From the NCBI RefSeq assembly GCF_025464835.1, contig NZ_JAODMP010000047.1:23902-87901 (forward strand): a stretch of 64,000 bases of DNA. Direction: 5' to 3'. Under the pieces are notes generated by a model, which saw only the letters and a list, made by a program, of their open reading frames with translations, searched no databases and had not been told where the DNA came from. Positions 15,718 to 24,160 of the stretch are shown here, piece after piece. Source of the stretch: Mycetocola sp. GTDB lineage: Bacteria > Actinomycetota > Actinomycetes > Actinomycetales > Microbacteriaceae. Made by a program: the position numbers and the translations under genes. The stretch's first letter is position 1. Every line of letters begins with the position of its first letter.

Positions 15718-16134
15718 ATGCGTTGGTGGATCATACTGATAGTCGGTCTCGTCGTCGCGACGATCTATTCGGTAATCGACTGCGCCATGATTCCGGCCAA
15801 CCGGGTCCGCGGGTTGAAAAAGCCGGCCTGGATCGCCATCATCCTCCTGTTGCCCGTCCTCGGCGTCGTTCTCTGGTTCACCATCGGCCGCGCCCGCGCT
15901 GGGCAGGAGGCGAAACCGCGACTCGCGCCGGACGACGACCCAGCCTTCATCGGCACCCTTGGCCGCGATCGGGAACAGGATGAACGCATCCGTCGCCTCG
16001 AAGAGGAACTCGCCTCGCTCGACTCCGACGCACCAAACCCTGACGTGACCGGCAAGGCCACGCCGACACCGGACGACAGTCCAGACGGCTCGGCCGGGCA
16101 CTCGCCCGACGAGTCGGGCAGAACGGATGCCTGA
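15718..16134 (+). CDS. PLDc_N domain membrane protein
   Basis: A 138-residue protein with two N-terminal helices ([20 protein letters not shown] and [22 protein letters not shown]) separated by the basic RVRGLKKP loop. This is the phospholipase D/nuclease N-terminal domain (PLDc_N) without the nuclease. A Glu/Arg coiled-coil ([17 protein letters not shown]) and a Ser/Pro/Asp-rich disordered tail follow. It overlaps menD by 8 bases, so the two are cotranscribed. No enzymatic function is known. Confidence 0.85.
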   Translation: MRWWIILIVGLVVATIYSVIDCAMIPANRVRGLKKPAWIAIILLLPVLGVVLWFTIGRARAGQEAKPRLAPDDDPAFIGTLGRDREQDERIRRLEEELASLDSDAPNPDVTGKATPTPDDSPDGSAGHSPDESGRTDA

Positions 16135-17815
16135 CGCCGGTCCGGCAACCACATACTCGGTCGCGCTTCTCGAAGAGTTCGTGCGCCTCGGAGTGCAGGA
16201 CGTCGTGGTCTGCCCAGGGTCACGGTCGCAAGCGCTCGCGCTGGCTGCCGCAGCGCTCGAAAGGGCCGGGTCGATCCGGCTGCACGTGCGCATCGACGAG
16301 CGGGTCGCCGGCTTCCTCGCGCTCGGGCTCGCCATCGAGAGCGGCGTCCCGGCCGCCGTCATCGTCACAAGCGGCACAGCGGTCGCGAACCTGCACCCTG
16401 CGGTGCTCGAGGCGCACCATTCCGGCGTTCCCCTCCTGCTGCTGACCGCCGACCGGCCGGACGAGCTCCGCGGCATCCGTTCCAACCAGACCACCCACCA
16501 GGCCGGCATCTTCGGCCTTGCTGCCCGGCTGACCCGCGACGTGCCGGCGCCGATGGGCGCGCCAGGCGATGCGGCATCCGCGAGGACGCTCGCCCGGCTG
16601 GCGGTCGACGCGGCTGTCGGGGTGGGGCCCGCAGGGGCGGGGCCGGTGCACCTGAACCTTGCCCTCCGTGAACCGTTGTCGACACCCATCGCGGTTCTCG
16701 ACAGGGTTGAGCCGGTCGCGCGACCGGACGTCAGCGGCGGCCGGATCACCCGCCCAGGCATCCTCCTCGAGCGCGGCAAACGCACCGTCGTCATCGCCGG
16801 TCACGGCGCAGGGCCTGTCGCCGAAGCGCTAGCCCACGCCGGCGGCTGGCCGCTCCTCGCCGAGGTGTCGAGCGGTGCCAGGTACGGCAGGAACCTCGTC
16901 GTCGCGTACCGAGAACTGCTTTCGGATCCGGAATTCGGTGGCCGCGTCGAACGGGCTGTCGTGTACGGCCACCCCACCCTCAGTCGGCAGGTCCCCGCCC
17001 TGCTGACGCGGGACGGTGTCGAAGTCATCGTCGTCGCACCCAGCGGCGACGAGGTGTACAACCCGGGCCGCCGCGCCGCCCACATCGTCGGTGCTGCGAC
17101 CGTCGTCGACGGCAGCATCGACAGGGCCTGGGTGGGCTCGTGGGTGCAGGCGTCGCGACGGATCTCCGACGAGAAGTCCCAGGATGTCGCTCCCGATCTG
17201 GAGGCTGCACAGTCCCATGACCCTGCCACCCGGCTCGGTTACGTTCGATCGGAATTCCAGGCGATCCGCGCCAGGGTGGACCGGCGGATGCTCGCGCTCG
17301 CGGTGTGGGGAGCGACCTGGCCGCACGACCGGCTCGTGCTTGGAGCATCCCGTCTCATCCGTGATGTCGACGCCGCCGTGCCAGGCAAGAAGATCCGCGT
17401 CCACTCCAACCGGGGTCTCGCGGGCATCGACGGGACCGTCGCCACCGCTCTCGGCATTGCCGTCGCCAGTCAGGCCGACGGCGCCGGAGTGACCCGCGTG
17501 CTGCTCGGCGACCTCACCCTGCTGCACGACGTCGGAGCGCTGCTCGGCGGGACGGGTGAAGCAATGCCCAGGATTCAGGTCATCGTCGGCAACGACGGCG
17601 GTGGCACCATCTTCGACGGCCTCGAGGTGGCTGAATCCACCGAAAGCGCAGACTTCGACCGGGTGCTGTACACGCCGCAACGGGCGGACTTCGCTGCTCT
17701 CGCCGCGGCATACGGCTGGACGTACCTGAAGGCGAGCACCCGCGGAGAGCTGGATCAGGCGCTCACAGCACCCGTGGCATCCGGAACCCTGATCGAGGTC
17801 CCGCTCGAACGGTGA
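16127..17815 (+). CDS. menD: SEPHCHC synthase (MenD)
   Basis: A 562-residue ThDP-dependent enzyme that adds succinic semialdehyde (from 2-oxoglutarate) to isochorismate, the first committed menaquinone step. The Pyr domain begins [33 protein letters not shown] and contains the activating Glu region [13 protein letters not shown] and [24 protein letters not shown]. The PP domain holds [15 protein letters not shown] and the ThDP/Mg motif [15 protein letters not shown] through [12 protein letters not shown]. All family landmarks are present and length is normal. Confidence 0.96.
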   Translation: MPDAGPATTYSVALLEEFVRLGVQDVVVCPGSRSQALALAAAALERAGSIRLHVRIDERVAGFLALGLAIESGVPAAVIVTSGTAVANLHPAVLEAHHSGVPLLLLTADRPDELRGIRSNQTTHQAGIFGLAARLTRDVPAPMGAPGDAASARTLARLAVDAAVGVGPAGAGPVHLNLALREPLSTPIAVLDRVEPVARPDVSGGRITRPGILLERGKRTVVIAGHGAGPVAEALAHAGGWPLLAEVSSGARYGRNLVVAYRELLSDPEFGGRVERAVVYGHPTLSRQVPALLTRDGVEVIVVAPSGDEVYNPGRRAAHIVGAATVVDGSIDRAWVGSWVQASRRISDEKSQDVAPDLEAAQSHDPATRLGYVRSEFQAIRARVDRRMLALAVWGATWPHDRLVLGASRLIRDVDAAVPGKKIRVHSNRGLAGIDGTVATALGIAVASQADGAGVTRVLLGDLTLLHDVGALLGGTGEAMPRIQVIVGNDGGGTIFDGLEVAESTESADFDRVLYTPQRADFAALAAAYGWTYLKASTRGELDQALTAPVASGTLIEVPLER

Positions 17816-17864
17816 GCGCCGCTCGCTCGATCCGCAAGCGGTTGAACGGCCCGGTTTTCGCCGC

Positions 17865-17870
17865 CACAAT
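17865..17870 (+). promoter_or_regulatory. -10 box (CACAAT) of ppk2
   Basis: Six bases separate CACAAT from the ATG at 17877. This supports ATG over the GTG at 17871. Confidence 0.35.
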
Positions 17871-17876
17871 GTGCAG

Positions 17877-18737
17877 ATGACGTCACAGAAAAAATCCGGA
17901 TGGGAGGCCGACCCCGCACCGCTGCTGCGGGTCGGCGACGGTTTCACACTCGACGCCGTGGACGCGAACGGCAGCCCAGGGTTCGTCGGGAACAAGGCGG
18001 CGGGAAAAGCGGAACTCAACAAGGATGCCGAGCTTCTCAGCGAGAAGCAGGAACGCCTGTTCGCAGCGTCGAAGGGTGAGGCGACGGATGCCGTCCTGCT
18101 CGTCCTGCAGGCGATGGACACCGCGGGAAAGGGCGGCATCGTGCGGCACGTCGTCGGTTCGGTCGACCCGCAGGGAGTCGCGTTGTCGGCGTTCAAAGCC
18201 CCGACGGAAGAGGAGCTCTCACATGATTTCCTTTGGAGGATCAAGCGCGCCGTTCCCGAGCCTGGGCTGATCGGCGTCTTCGACCGCTCGCACTACGAGG
18301 ACGTCCTGATCGCGCGGGTCCGTGGCTTGGCCGACGACGTAGAAATCGAGCGGCGTTACGGGGCGATCCTCGAGTTCGAGCAGGAACTGGTCGACAGGGG
18401 CATCCGGATCGTCAAGGTGATGCTGCACATCAGCGCCGATGAGCAGAAGGCACGCCTTGCCCAGAGGCTCGACCGCCCTGACAAGCACTGGAAGTTCAAT
18501 CCAGGCGATATCGATGAACGCCAGCATTGGTCCGCCTACCAGGACGCGTACCAGGCGGTGTTCGAACGCACGTCAAGCGAAGCGGCACCGTGGCACGTCG
18601 TCCCGGCGAACAAGAAATGGTACGCGCGGGTCGCAGTGCAACGCCTCCTGCTCGACGCTCTCACCGAGATCGACCCGCAGTGGCCGCCCGCAGACTACGA
18701 CGTCGAGGAGCAGAAGACGCGCCTGGCGGCCACCTGA
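17877..18737 (+). CDS. ppk2: Polyphosphate kinase 2 family, polyphosphate:nucleotide phosphotransferase
   Basis: A single-domain PPK2 of 286 residues. It has the Walker A-like LQAMDTAGKGGIVRHVVGS, the Walker B-like GVFDRSHYEDVLIARVRG, the lid-type basic region KARLAQRLDRPDKHWKFNPGDIDERQHW and the C-terminal VVPANKKWYARVAVQRLLL. Such enzymes transfer phosphate between polyphosphate and nucleoside mono- or diphosphates; the choice of AMP or ADP cannot be read by eye. It is flanked by menD and menF but has its own promoter, so metabolic linkage to quinone synthesis is only positional. Confidence 0.92.
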   Translation: MTSQKKSGWEADPAPLLRVGDGFTLDAVDANGSPGFVGNKAAGKAELNKDAELLSEKQERLFAASKGEATDAVLLVLQAMDTAGKGGIVRHVVGSVDPQGVALSAFKAPTEEELSHDFLWRIKRAVPEPGLIGVFDRSHYEDVLIARVRGLADDVEIERRYGAILEFEQELVDRGIRIVKVMLHISADEQKARLAQRLDRPDKHWKFNPGDIDERQHWSAYQDAYQAVFERTSSEAAPWHVVPANKKWYARVAVQRLLLDALTEIDPQWPPADYDVEEQKTRLAAT

Positions 18738-18823
18738 TCCGGCCAGCGGTGGGCTCATCCGTCCCGGATGTCGGGTTTGGTGCCGGGGGGTCGGCGTTTG
18801 CGACGGATGGACGGGGTGGCGGC

Positions 18824-20083
18824 TCAGCCGAACGCGTCGACGATCGGCCGGAACTTCATCCGCGTCTCGGTGAGCTCCTTCTCGGGCACGGATTCGCCGA
18901 CGATGCCGCAGCCCGCCCAGGCGGTGACGTCGCCGCCCGGCTCCACCATCGCGCAGCGGAGTGCTATGGCCCATTCGCCGTCGCCGTCAGCGCCGACCCA
19001 GCCGACGGGCCCCGCATATCGGCCGCGATCGAATGGTTCGAGTTCGTCGATCAGGGCAACCGCGGCGGGGGTCGGCGACCCGGCCACAGCGGCGGTGGGG
19101 TGAAGGGCATCGATCAGGTCGAGTGAGGTGGCGTCGTCGGTGAGGGTGCCTTCGATGTCGGTGGCGAGGTGCCACAGGTTCGGAAGCTTGAGGGTGAACG
19201 GCATCTCGCTGGTGAGCACATGAGAGGTGTGCGGTCGCAGCGACGCCAGCACGCTCTGCACGGCGAACTGGTGCTCGTCCTGGTCCTTCGCGCTCGTCAC
19301 AAGGTCGACGGCGGCCTGCTGGTCCGCCTCGGCGTCGACCCCGCGCGACGCCGTCCCGGCGAGCACGCGTGCGGTGACGGATCCGTCCTGCACCCCGACG
19401 AGGGTCTCGGGGCTTGAGCCGACGAGGCCGTCGACCGCGAAGGTCCAGCAGTCCGGGTACCCGAGCGCGAGATCCGAGACGACCCGGCGGAGATCAGCGT
19501 CGGCCGGGATGCGACCGAGGAGGTCGCGTGAGAGGACCACCTTGCTCAATTCCCCGCCGAGGATGCGCTCCACCGCCTGGGTCACATGCTCCCGGAATCC
19601 GTCGGCTGACTCAGCGCCAGGGGTGAGGGTGATCCGGTACTCGGGGCCGAATGCGGTCGACCGCGGGCTTGCCGGAGCATCCGGTGCGTTTTCCGCGTCC
19701 AGGCGAATGCGAGTGACCCACGTCACCCCCTCGCGCCGGCCGATGAGGAGCTGCGGCACGATCAGCACACTCGACTGCGCAGAGTGATCGGCGAACGCGA
19801 ACGTGCCGAACGCGACCAGGCCGGTGCCGGGCATCCGCAACGGGTCGGTGACGGTTGCCGCGGCGGCGATCTCACGCCAGACGGCTGCGGCGTCCTGCAT
19901 CCGGTTCGGACCTGAGAATTCCAGCCGGAGCGCTTCACCCACTCCGGCGAGGCCGCAGCCTTTGCGCAGCCACAGCAGCGGGCGCTGCGGGTCGACAAGG
20001 GCGATGAGCGAACGGACGTCGTCAACCTGTTCGGTTTCGACGACGAGGTGCTGTGTGGACGCAAGCGTGCCGGGTGAAGTCAC
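18824..20083 (-). CDS. menF: Isochorismate synthase
   Basis: A 419-residue chorismate-binding enzyme converting chorismate to isochorismate for MenD. The C-terminal two thirds contain LSKVVLSRDLLGRI, GSSPETLVGVQDGSVTARVLAGTASRG, KDQDEHQFAVQSVL, the catalytic-base region and HPTAAVAGSPTPAAVALI, and end with GCGIVGESVPEKELTETRMKF. It starts with GTG at 20083, six bases after a TACGCT box; longer upstream reading is not conserved. It is divergent from menG with only 65 bp between. Confidence 0.93.
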   Translation of the reverse strand: MTSPGTLASTQHLVVETEQVDDVRSLIALVDPQRPLLWLRKGCGLAGVGEALRLEFSGPNRMQDAAAVWREIAAAATVTDPLRMPGTGLVAFGTFAFADHSAQSSVLIVPQLLIGRREGVTWVTRIRLDAENAPDAPASPRSTAFGPEYRITLTPGAESADGFREHVTQAVERILGGELSKVVLSRDLLGRIPADADLRRVVSDLALGYPDCWTFAVDGLVGSSPETLVGVQDGSVTARVLAGTASRGVDAEADQQAAVDLVTSAKDQDEHQFAVQSVLASLRPHTSHVLTSEMPFTLKLPNLWHLATDIEGTLTDDATSLDLIDALHPTAAVAGSPTPAAVALIDELEPFDRGRYAGPVGWVGADGDGEWAIALRCAMVEPGGDVTAWAGCGIVGESVPEKELTETRMKFRPIVDAFG

Positions 20084-20089
20084 GCATCC

Positions 20090-20095
20090 AGCGTA
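20090..20095 (-). promoter_or_regulatory. -10 box (TACGCT) of menF
   Basis: TACGCT-GGATGC-GTG on the minus strand decides the menF start. Confidence 0.42.
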
Positions 20096-20136
20096 CGCCG
20101 GTTGCTGCGGATCGGCCGTGACGAGGGGTCCGGTCG

Positions 20137-20142
20137 TACACT
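20137..20142 (+). promoter_or_regulatory. -10 box (TACACT) of menG
   Basis: TACACT-GGGGAC-ATG. The two back-to-back -10 boxes of menF and menG are only 41 bp apart, so the -35 regions overlap. Confidence 0.45.
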
Positions 20143-20148
20143 GGGGAC

Positions 20149-20856
20149 ATGAACAAGGCAGATCTTTCCAAGCAGCCGTCGCAGGTTTCCGCCATGTTCG
20201 ACCAGGTTTCCACGCATTACGACCGGACGAACGCGGTGATGAGCGTCGGTAACGACGTGCTCTGGCGCGTGGCAACCACCCGCACGATCGATCCGCACCC
20301 CGGCGACCGCATCCTCGACCTCGCCGCCGGCACCGGAACCTCAAGCGCTTTCCTCGCCAAGTCGGGTGCCACCGTCGTCGCCGCCGATTTCTCCCCCGGC
20401 ATGATCGAGGTGGGCCGCAAGAAGTACGGCCGTGTGCGCAACATGCAATTCGTCGAGGCGGATGCCACGAATCTTCCGTTCTCCGACAACGAGTTCGATG
20501 CCACGACCATTTCGTTCGGGCTGCGCAACGTCGTCGAGCCGAAGAAGGCGATCGCTGAGATGTTCCGCGTCACGAAGCCGGGCGGGCACCTGGTCATCTG
20601 CGAGTTCTCCACTCCGCCGAACCCGGTGATGAAAGGTCTCTACGACTTCTACCTGAAACGAGTCACTCCGGTCCTCGTGAAGTTCTCGAGTTCGAACCCG
20701 GACGCGTACGACTACCTCAACGACTCGATCCAGGCGTGGCCGGGGCAGGGGGAGCTCGCCTCCTGGCTGCGCGGTGCCGGGTGGACCGAGGTCAAGTACC
20801 GCAACCTCACCGGCGGTATCGTCGCGCTGCACCGGGGAACCAAACCGCGCGGCTGA
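20149..20856 (+). CDS. menG: Demethylmenaquinone methyltransferase (UbiE/MenG)
   Basis: A 235-residue class I SAM methyltransferase catalysing the last menaquinone step. It has the UbiE signature MFDQVSTHYDRTNAVMSVGND at the N-terminus, motif I RILDLAAGTGTSSAFLA, the TTISFGLRNVVE region, and a C-terminal YDYLNDSIQAWPGQGELASWL. All are diagnostic for UbiE/MenG over other methyltransferases. Confidence 0.96.
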   Translation: MNKADLSKQPSQVSAMFDQVSTHYDRTNAVMSVGNDVLWRVATTRTIDPHPGDRILDLAAGTGTSSAFLAKSGATVVAADFSPGMIEVGRKKYGRVRNMQFVEADATNLPFSDNEFDATTISFGLRNVVEPKKAIAEMFRVTKPGGHLVICEFSTPPNPVMKGLYDFYLKRVTPVLVKFSSSNPDAYDYLNDSIQAWPGQGELASWLRGAGWTEVKYRNLTGGIVALHRGTKPRG

Positions 20857-20886
20857 GGTCGGTTGCCGACAGCCAAAGGAGGCCGT

Positions 20887-21732
20887 GTGAGAGACCCGAT
20901 TCCGCTGACGCCGGTCGACCGGCGACGAGAACTGCGGGCGGACTGCTCCCGCTGTGTCGGCCTGTGCTGTGTCGCCCTGGCCTTCGCCCGCTCCGCCGAT
21001 TTCGCCTTCACCAAGGACGCAGGCGAGCCGTGTGTCAACCTCGAGGAGGACTACCGCTGTGTCATCCACCCCGAGCTGCGGGAGCGCGGGTTCAAGGGGT
21101 GCACCGTCTTTGACTGCTTCGGCGCCGGGCAGAAGGTGACTCAGCACACCGACGGCGGCGCGAGCTGGCGCGACGATGCCGACATCCGGGCGTCGATGTT
21201 CGCCGTGTTCCCCGTGGTGCGTCAGCTGCAGGAACTGCTCTGGTACCTGGCCGACGCCGCCGGGCGTCCAGAGGCGGCGCCGCTCAAGAACGACCTCGAG
21301 CGCGCATACGGCGAGACCGAAGCCCTCACGACGGCATCGCCTGACGAGATCCGTGCGCTCGACGTGGATGCCTACCAGGGCACACTGACTGGACTGTTGC
21401 GGCAGGCCAGCGCCCTCGTGCGCGAGGGAACCGGCACCTCGGAAGCGGCTCGGCGCCTGGAGCCGGGAGTTGATCTGATGGGCGCTCACCTCGCCGGGCA
21501 GGACCTGCGCGGAGCGCACCTGCGCGGAGCCTGGCTGATCGCCGCGGACCTCCGCTCCGCCGACCTGTCGAACGCCGACGTTCTCGGGGCGGACTTTCGT
21601 GATGCGGAATTGGGCGGTGCGACCATGCAGGACGCGCTCTACCTCACCCAGTTCCAGGTGAATGCTGCGCGCGGGGATGACCTGACGGTGCTGCCCGAGT
21701 CAGTGACGCGGCCGTCGCACTGGCGGCGCTGA
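20887..21732 (+). CDS. Cysteine-rich protein with pentapeptide repeats
   Basis: A 281-residue protein in two parts. Residues 15-75 hold a cysteine cluster (DCSRCVGLCC, then EPCVN, RCVIH, GCTVFDCFGAGQ) that could bind zinc or an Fe-S centre. After a helical middle, residues 200-250 form about eight pentapeptide repeats of the A(D/N)LXX type (LAGQDLRGAHLRGAWLIAAD, LSNADVLGADFRDAELGG), which fold as a right-handed beta-helix. The GTG at 20887 was chosen because AAAGGAGG lies 4 bases upstream. Function is unknown. It follows menG by 30 bases and may be in its transcript. Confidence 0.8.
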   Translation: MRDPIPLTPVDRRRELRADCSRCVGLCCVALAFARSADFAFTKDAGEPCVNLEEDYRCVIHPELRERGFKGCTVFDCFGAGQKVTQHTDGGASWRDDADIRASMFAVFPVVRQLQELLWYLADAAGRPEAAPLKNDLERAYGETEALTTASPDEIRALDVDAYQGTLTGLLRQASALVREGTGTSEAARRLEPGVDLMGAHLAGQDLRGAHLRGAWLIAADLRSADLSNADVLGADFRDAELGGATMQDALYLTQFQVNAARGDDLTVLPESVTRPSHWRR

Positions 21733-21807
21733 GCCGCGGCATCCGCTCATCCGCTGCGGCCCAGGGCGTGAACAGGCAGGGTTCCCCGCGAGACGTGCCG
21801 ATCCGGG

Positions 21808-22653
21808 TCAACCGCGCGTACCGGTGACGACGGTCGCGTCCCATCCGGCGGAGTGCTCGGTGACCGGCGCGAGGCCGGCCCGGGCGAGGATCTCCGCCGT
21901 GTGATCCGCCTGCCGCCCACTGGTTTCCATGACGAGATGTGCCCCAGGCTTCAACCAGGCGGATGCCTCGACGGCGATCCGCCGCTGGAGGTCCAGCCCA
22001 TCGTCCCCTCCGTCGAGCGTGGCCCTGGCCTCGTGCAGCCTGGCCTCGCGAGGCATGGTGGCGATGCTCGCTGTCGGCACATACGGCGCGTTGGCGGTCA
22101 GGAGGTCGACGCGACCGCGCAGTGCCGACGGCAGCGGCGCATAGAGGTCCCCCTCGAAGACGCGACCGCGCTCGCCGAGGTTTCCCCGGGCGCACCGGAC
22201 GGCGACCGGATCGATGTCCGTCGCGCACAGTTCGACGCCACCCAGCCGTTCGGCCAGCGCTCTCCCGATGGCTCCTGACCCGCAACACAGGTCGACGACG
22301 ACCGGATGCTCGACCCCGACCGCGAGGGCCGCCGCCCGGTCGACGAGGAACTCGGTCCGACGGCGAGGAACGAAAACCCCGGGGCTGACCCGGACACGCA
22401 GGCCACAGAACGCAGCCCAGCCGAGGACGTACTCGAGTGGTTCCCCGGCGCAGCGGCGCGAGACGAGCAGGTCGAGTTCCGCCACGGATGTCGCCGCCCC
22501 ACCCAACAGCCCGGCCTCCTCGTCAGCGAAGACACACCCCGCCTCGCGGAGCAACCGGACAATCCGATTCCTCGAGACACCAAAAAGAGCCCACTGATCG
22601 CTCGAATTCGCGCCTGGAGCAGCCCTTTTCGGTATCTCGTGGGGGAGGCTCAC
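21808..22653 (-). CDS. Putative protein N5-glutamine methyltransferase (PrmC-related)
   Basis: About 281 residues of a SAM-dependent methyltransferase resembling PrmC/HemK. The N-terminal helical part has EPLEYVLGWAAFCGLRVRVSPGVFVPRRRTEFLV, then motif I VVDLCCGSGAIGRALAE, ATDIDPVAVRCARGN, and NAPYVP in place of the usual NPPY. The Asn-to-Ala substitution pattern NAPY is typical of the PrmC-related subfamily, whose substrate is unknown. The start is uncertain: GTG 22653 overlaps the stop of the YdeI gene (GTGA) and gives coupling, but family similarity begins near residue 28 (RIVRLLREAGCVFADEE), where a TTG is also possible. Confidence 0.75.
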   Translation of the reverse strand: MSLPHEIPKRAAPGANSSDQWALFGVSRNRIVRLLREAGCVFADEEAGLLGGAATSVAELDLLVSRRCAGEPLEYVLGWAAFCGLRVRVSPGVFVPRRRTEFLVDRAAALAVGVEHPVVVDLCCGSGAIGRALAERLGGVELCATDIDPVAVRCARGNLGERGRVFEGDLYAPLPSALRGRVDLLTANAPYVPTASIATMPREARLHEARATLDGGDDGLDLQRRIAVEASAWLKPGAHLVMETSGRQADHTAEILARAGLAPVTEHSAGWDATVVTGTRG

Positions 22654-23225
22654 CCGTAGGTCTTCTCTCCGCGGGCCAGCCGTTCGATGAAATCCTCGAT
22701 CCGCCTCGCTCGGGTCTCCGGCCGCTTGGCGTCCTGGACCCGGTAGTAGATCGCATAGCGGTTCTGGCTGTTGAGCGAGGAGAAGAACGCCGCGGCTTCG
22801 GGGTTGTTCTCCAGCGCCGCAAGAAAATCGGGGTACGGCTCCGCGTTCTTCGGCCCGTGGTAGGCCCGATCCCAGCGGCCATCCGCCCGAGCCCGCTCCA
22901 CCTCGGCCAGCCCGCGCGGCTTCATCCGACCGTCGGCGATCATCGCTTCGGCGATGCCCACGTTGCGCACCGACCACGGGCTCCGGGGCCGTCGCGGCGT
23001 GAACCGCTGCACATACGTGGCCTCATCGACGCTTCGGGTCTGTCCGTCGATCCAGCCGTACGCGAGGGCGACGTCGAGCGCTTCGGCATACGTCACGGTC
23101 GTCTGCCCTGATCCCTTTTTCGCGATCACCAGCCAGACCCCCGGCGACGAATCCTGATGCTGCTCGATCCACCCCCGGAAGGCGTCTGGCCCCTCGAAGC
23201 GGATCGTCTCCTGCTCTCTCGCCAT
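22650..23225 (-). CDS. YdeI/OmpD-associated family protein
   Basis: A 191-residue protein of the YdeI family. It starts with an EPDAFRGWIEQH-like segment (here FEGPDAFRGWIEQHQ) and contains TYAEALDVALAYGWIDGQ, FTPRRPRSPWSVRNVGIAEAM and YPDFLAALENNPEAAAFF, with a C-terminal KRPETRARRIEDFIERLARGEK, all hallmarks of this family. It may act in stress or cation tolerance, but no activity is established. The start overlaps the stop of the upstream VOC gene (TGATG), and its own stop overlaps the next gene, so the three form one operon. Confidence 0.85.
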   Translation of the reverse strand: MAREQETIRFEGPDAFRGWIEQHQDSSPGVWLVIAKKGSGQTTVTYAEALDVALAYGWIDGQTRSVDEATYVQRFTPRRPRSPWSVRNVGIAEAMIADGRMKPRGLAEVERARADGRWDRAYHGPKNAEPYPDFLAALENNPEAAAFFSSLNSQNRYAIYYRVQDAKRPETRARRIEDFIERLARGEKTYG

Positions 23226-23656
23226 CACTCGCCCAGCATCGAACCGTTGTGGAGCTCGAGGATCTCCTGGTCGTGCGGGTTCTGCATGACGCCGAGGACG
23301 TTCCCGAACCCGTCGACGACGGATGCCGTCACGAACCCCGCCTCACGGGCGGTGATCGCCTCGTGTTCCTTCGCACCGAGGGTGAGAAGCTTCGCCGCCG
23401 CGTCCTCGACATCCGCAACATGCCAGAACACGACAGCGCCGCCGGGCCCCACCGCGGACGGGTGTGGTGAGTACCTCCGATCGATGATGCCCAGCTCGTG
23501 CTCGTAGTCACCGATCCGATCCTCGATGTACGCCGCAGGCCCCGAGTCCGGGCGCACGAAGTACGGCTGGATGCCGAGGAGTTCGGAGTACCATTCCCCC
23601 GCCGAATCGATGTCGTCCGCGAAGGACCTGACGGTGGCCAGTCCTCTCAGCATCAT
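23225..23656 (-). CDS. VOC (glyoxalase/bleomycin-resistance) superfamily protein
   Basis: A 143-residue metal-binding vicinal-oxygen-chelate fold protein. The two beta-alpha-beta modules are RGLATVRSFADDIDSAGEWYSELLGIQPYFV and VVFWHVADVEDAAAKLLTLGAKEHEAI, ending VVDGFGNVLGVMQNP. Activity (isomerase, lyase or resistance) cannot be assigned. The start at 23656 (ATGATG) is preceded only by weak GCGGGAA; reading further upstream is the antisense of a pseudogene. Confidence 0.85.
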   Translation of the reverse strand: MMLRGLATVRSFADDIDSAGEWYSELLGIQPYFVRPDSGPAAYIEDRIGDYEHELGIIDRRYSPHPSAVGPGGAVVFWHVADVEDAAAKLLTLGAKEHEAITAREAGFVTASVVDGFGNVLGVMQNPHDQEILELHNGSMLGE

Positions 23657-23744
23657 GTGCGTTCCCGCTTTCCCGTCGCTCGCCTGCCCGAGGGGTTCCA
23701 TGATGCGCCGGTCGGAAGCATCAGTCAACGAGTGCGGAAAGCGC

Positions 23745-24128
23745 GTCGCAGGGGTATTGACAGCCGAAACCACACCACGCGACGTCGTCGCGGCCGCCCT
23801 CCAGGACCCGGCAACCCTCGGCGACCGCATGCACGGCAAGACCGGCGCAGGGGTCTGGGTGCGGCACCGGAAAGGACGGCAAGCCGCGCTCCTCCTACCT
23901 CGACCATGTCGTCGACGACGAGCAGTCGACGGCCGAGTGCGGCTCACAGGCCGTCGTGTGGCAGACGGCGATCAACCCGGTCGTCGCCCTCGAACTGCTG
24001 GCCGCCGGGGTCTGGACCGGGGCCGGTGTCCTCGGCGCTGCGGCTTTCGACGCCCGGCCCTTCCTCGATCTGCTGGCAGCGGACGCTCCCGACGGCTACG
24101 TTCCCCGTGGGGGATCGAGGAGAAGTAA
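23745..24128 (+). pseudogene. Saccharopine dehydrogenase C-terminal remnant, frameshifted
   Basis: Three frames have to be joined to follow the protein. About 23745-23861 reads TTPRDVVAAALQDPATLGDR then MHGKTGAGVWV. From 23864 a second frame reads TGKDGKPRSSYLDHVV and AVVWQTAINPVVALELLAAG through AFDARPFLDLLAADAPDGY. After 24102 a third frame gives SPWGIEEK and TAA. This is the end of a saccharopine dehydrogenase-type protein. The first junction is a -2/+1 shift; the second is explained by loss of one G after GGCTAC. The 5' two thirds are missing, so it is non-functional. Confidence 0.85.
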
Positions 24129-24147
24129 TTGCCAGCCCCGGCACGGG

Positions 24148-24153
24148 TAGGCT
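24148..24153 (+). promoter_or_regulatory. -10 box (TAGGCT) of the polyprenyl synthase gene
   Basis: Seven bases separate TAGGCT from GTG 24161 and fix this start over upstream frames that run into the pseudogene. Confidence 0.42.
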
Positions 24154-24160
24154 AGACCAC

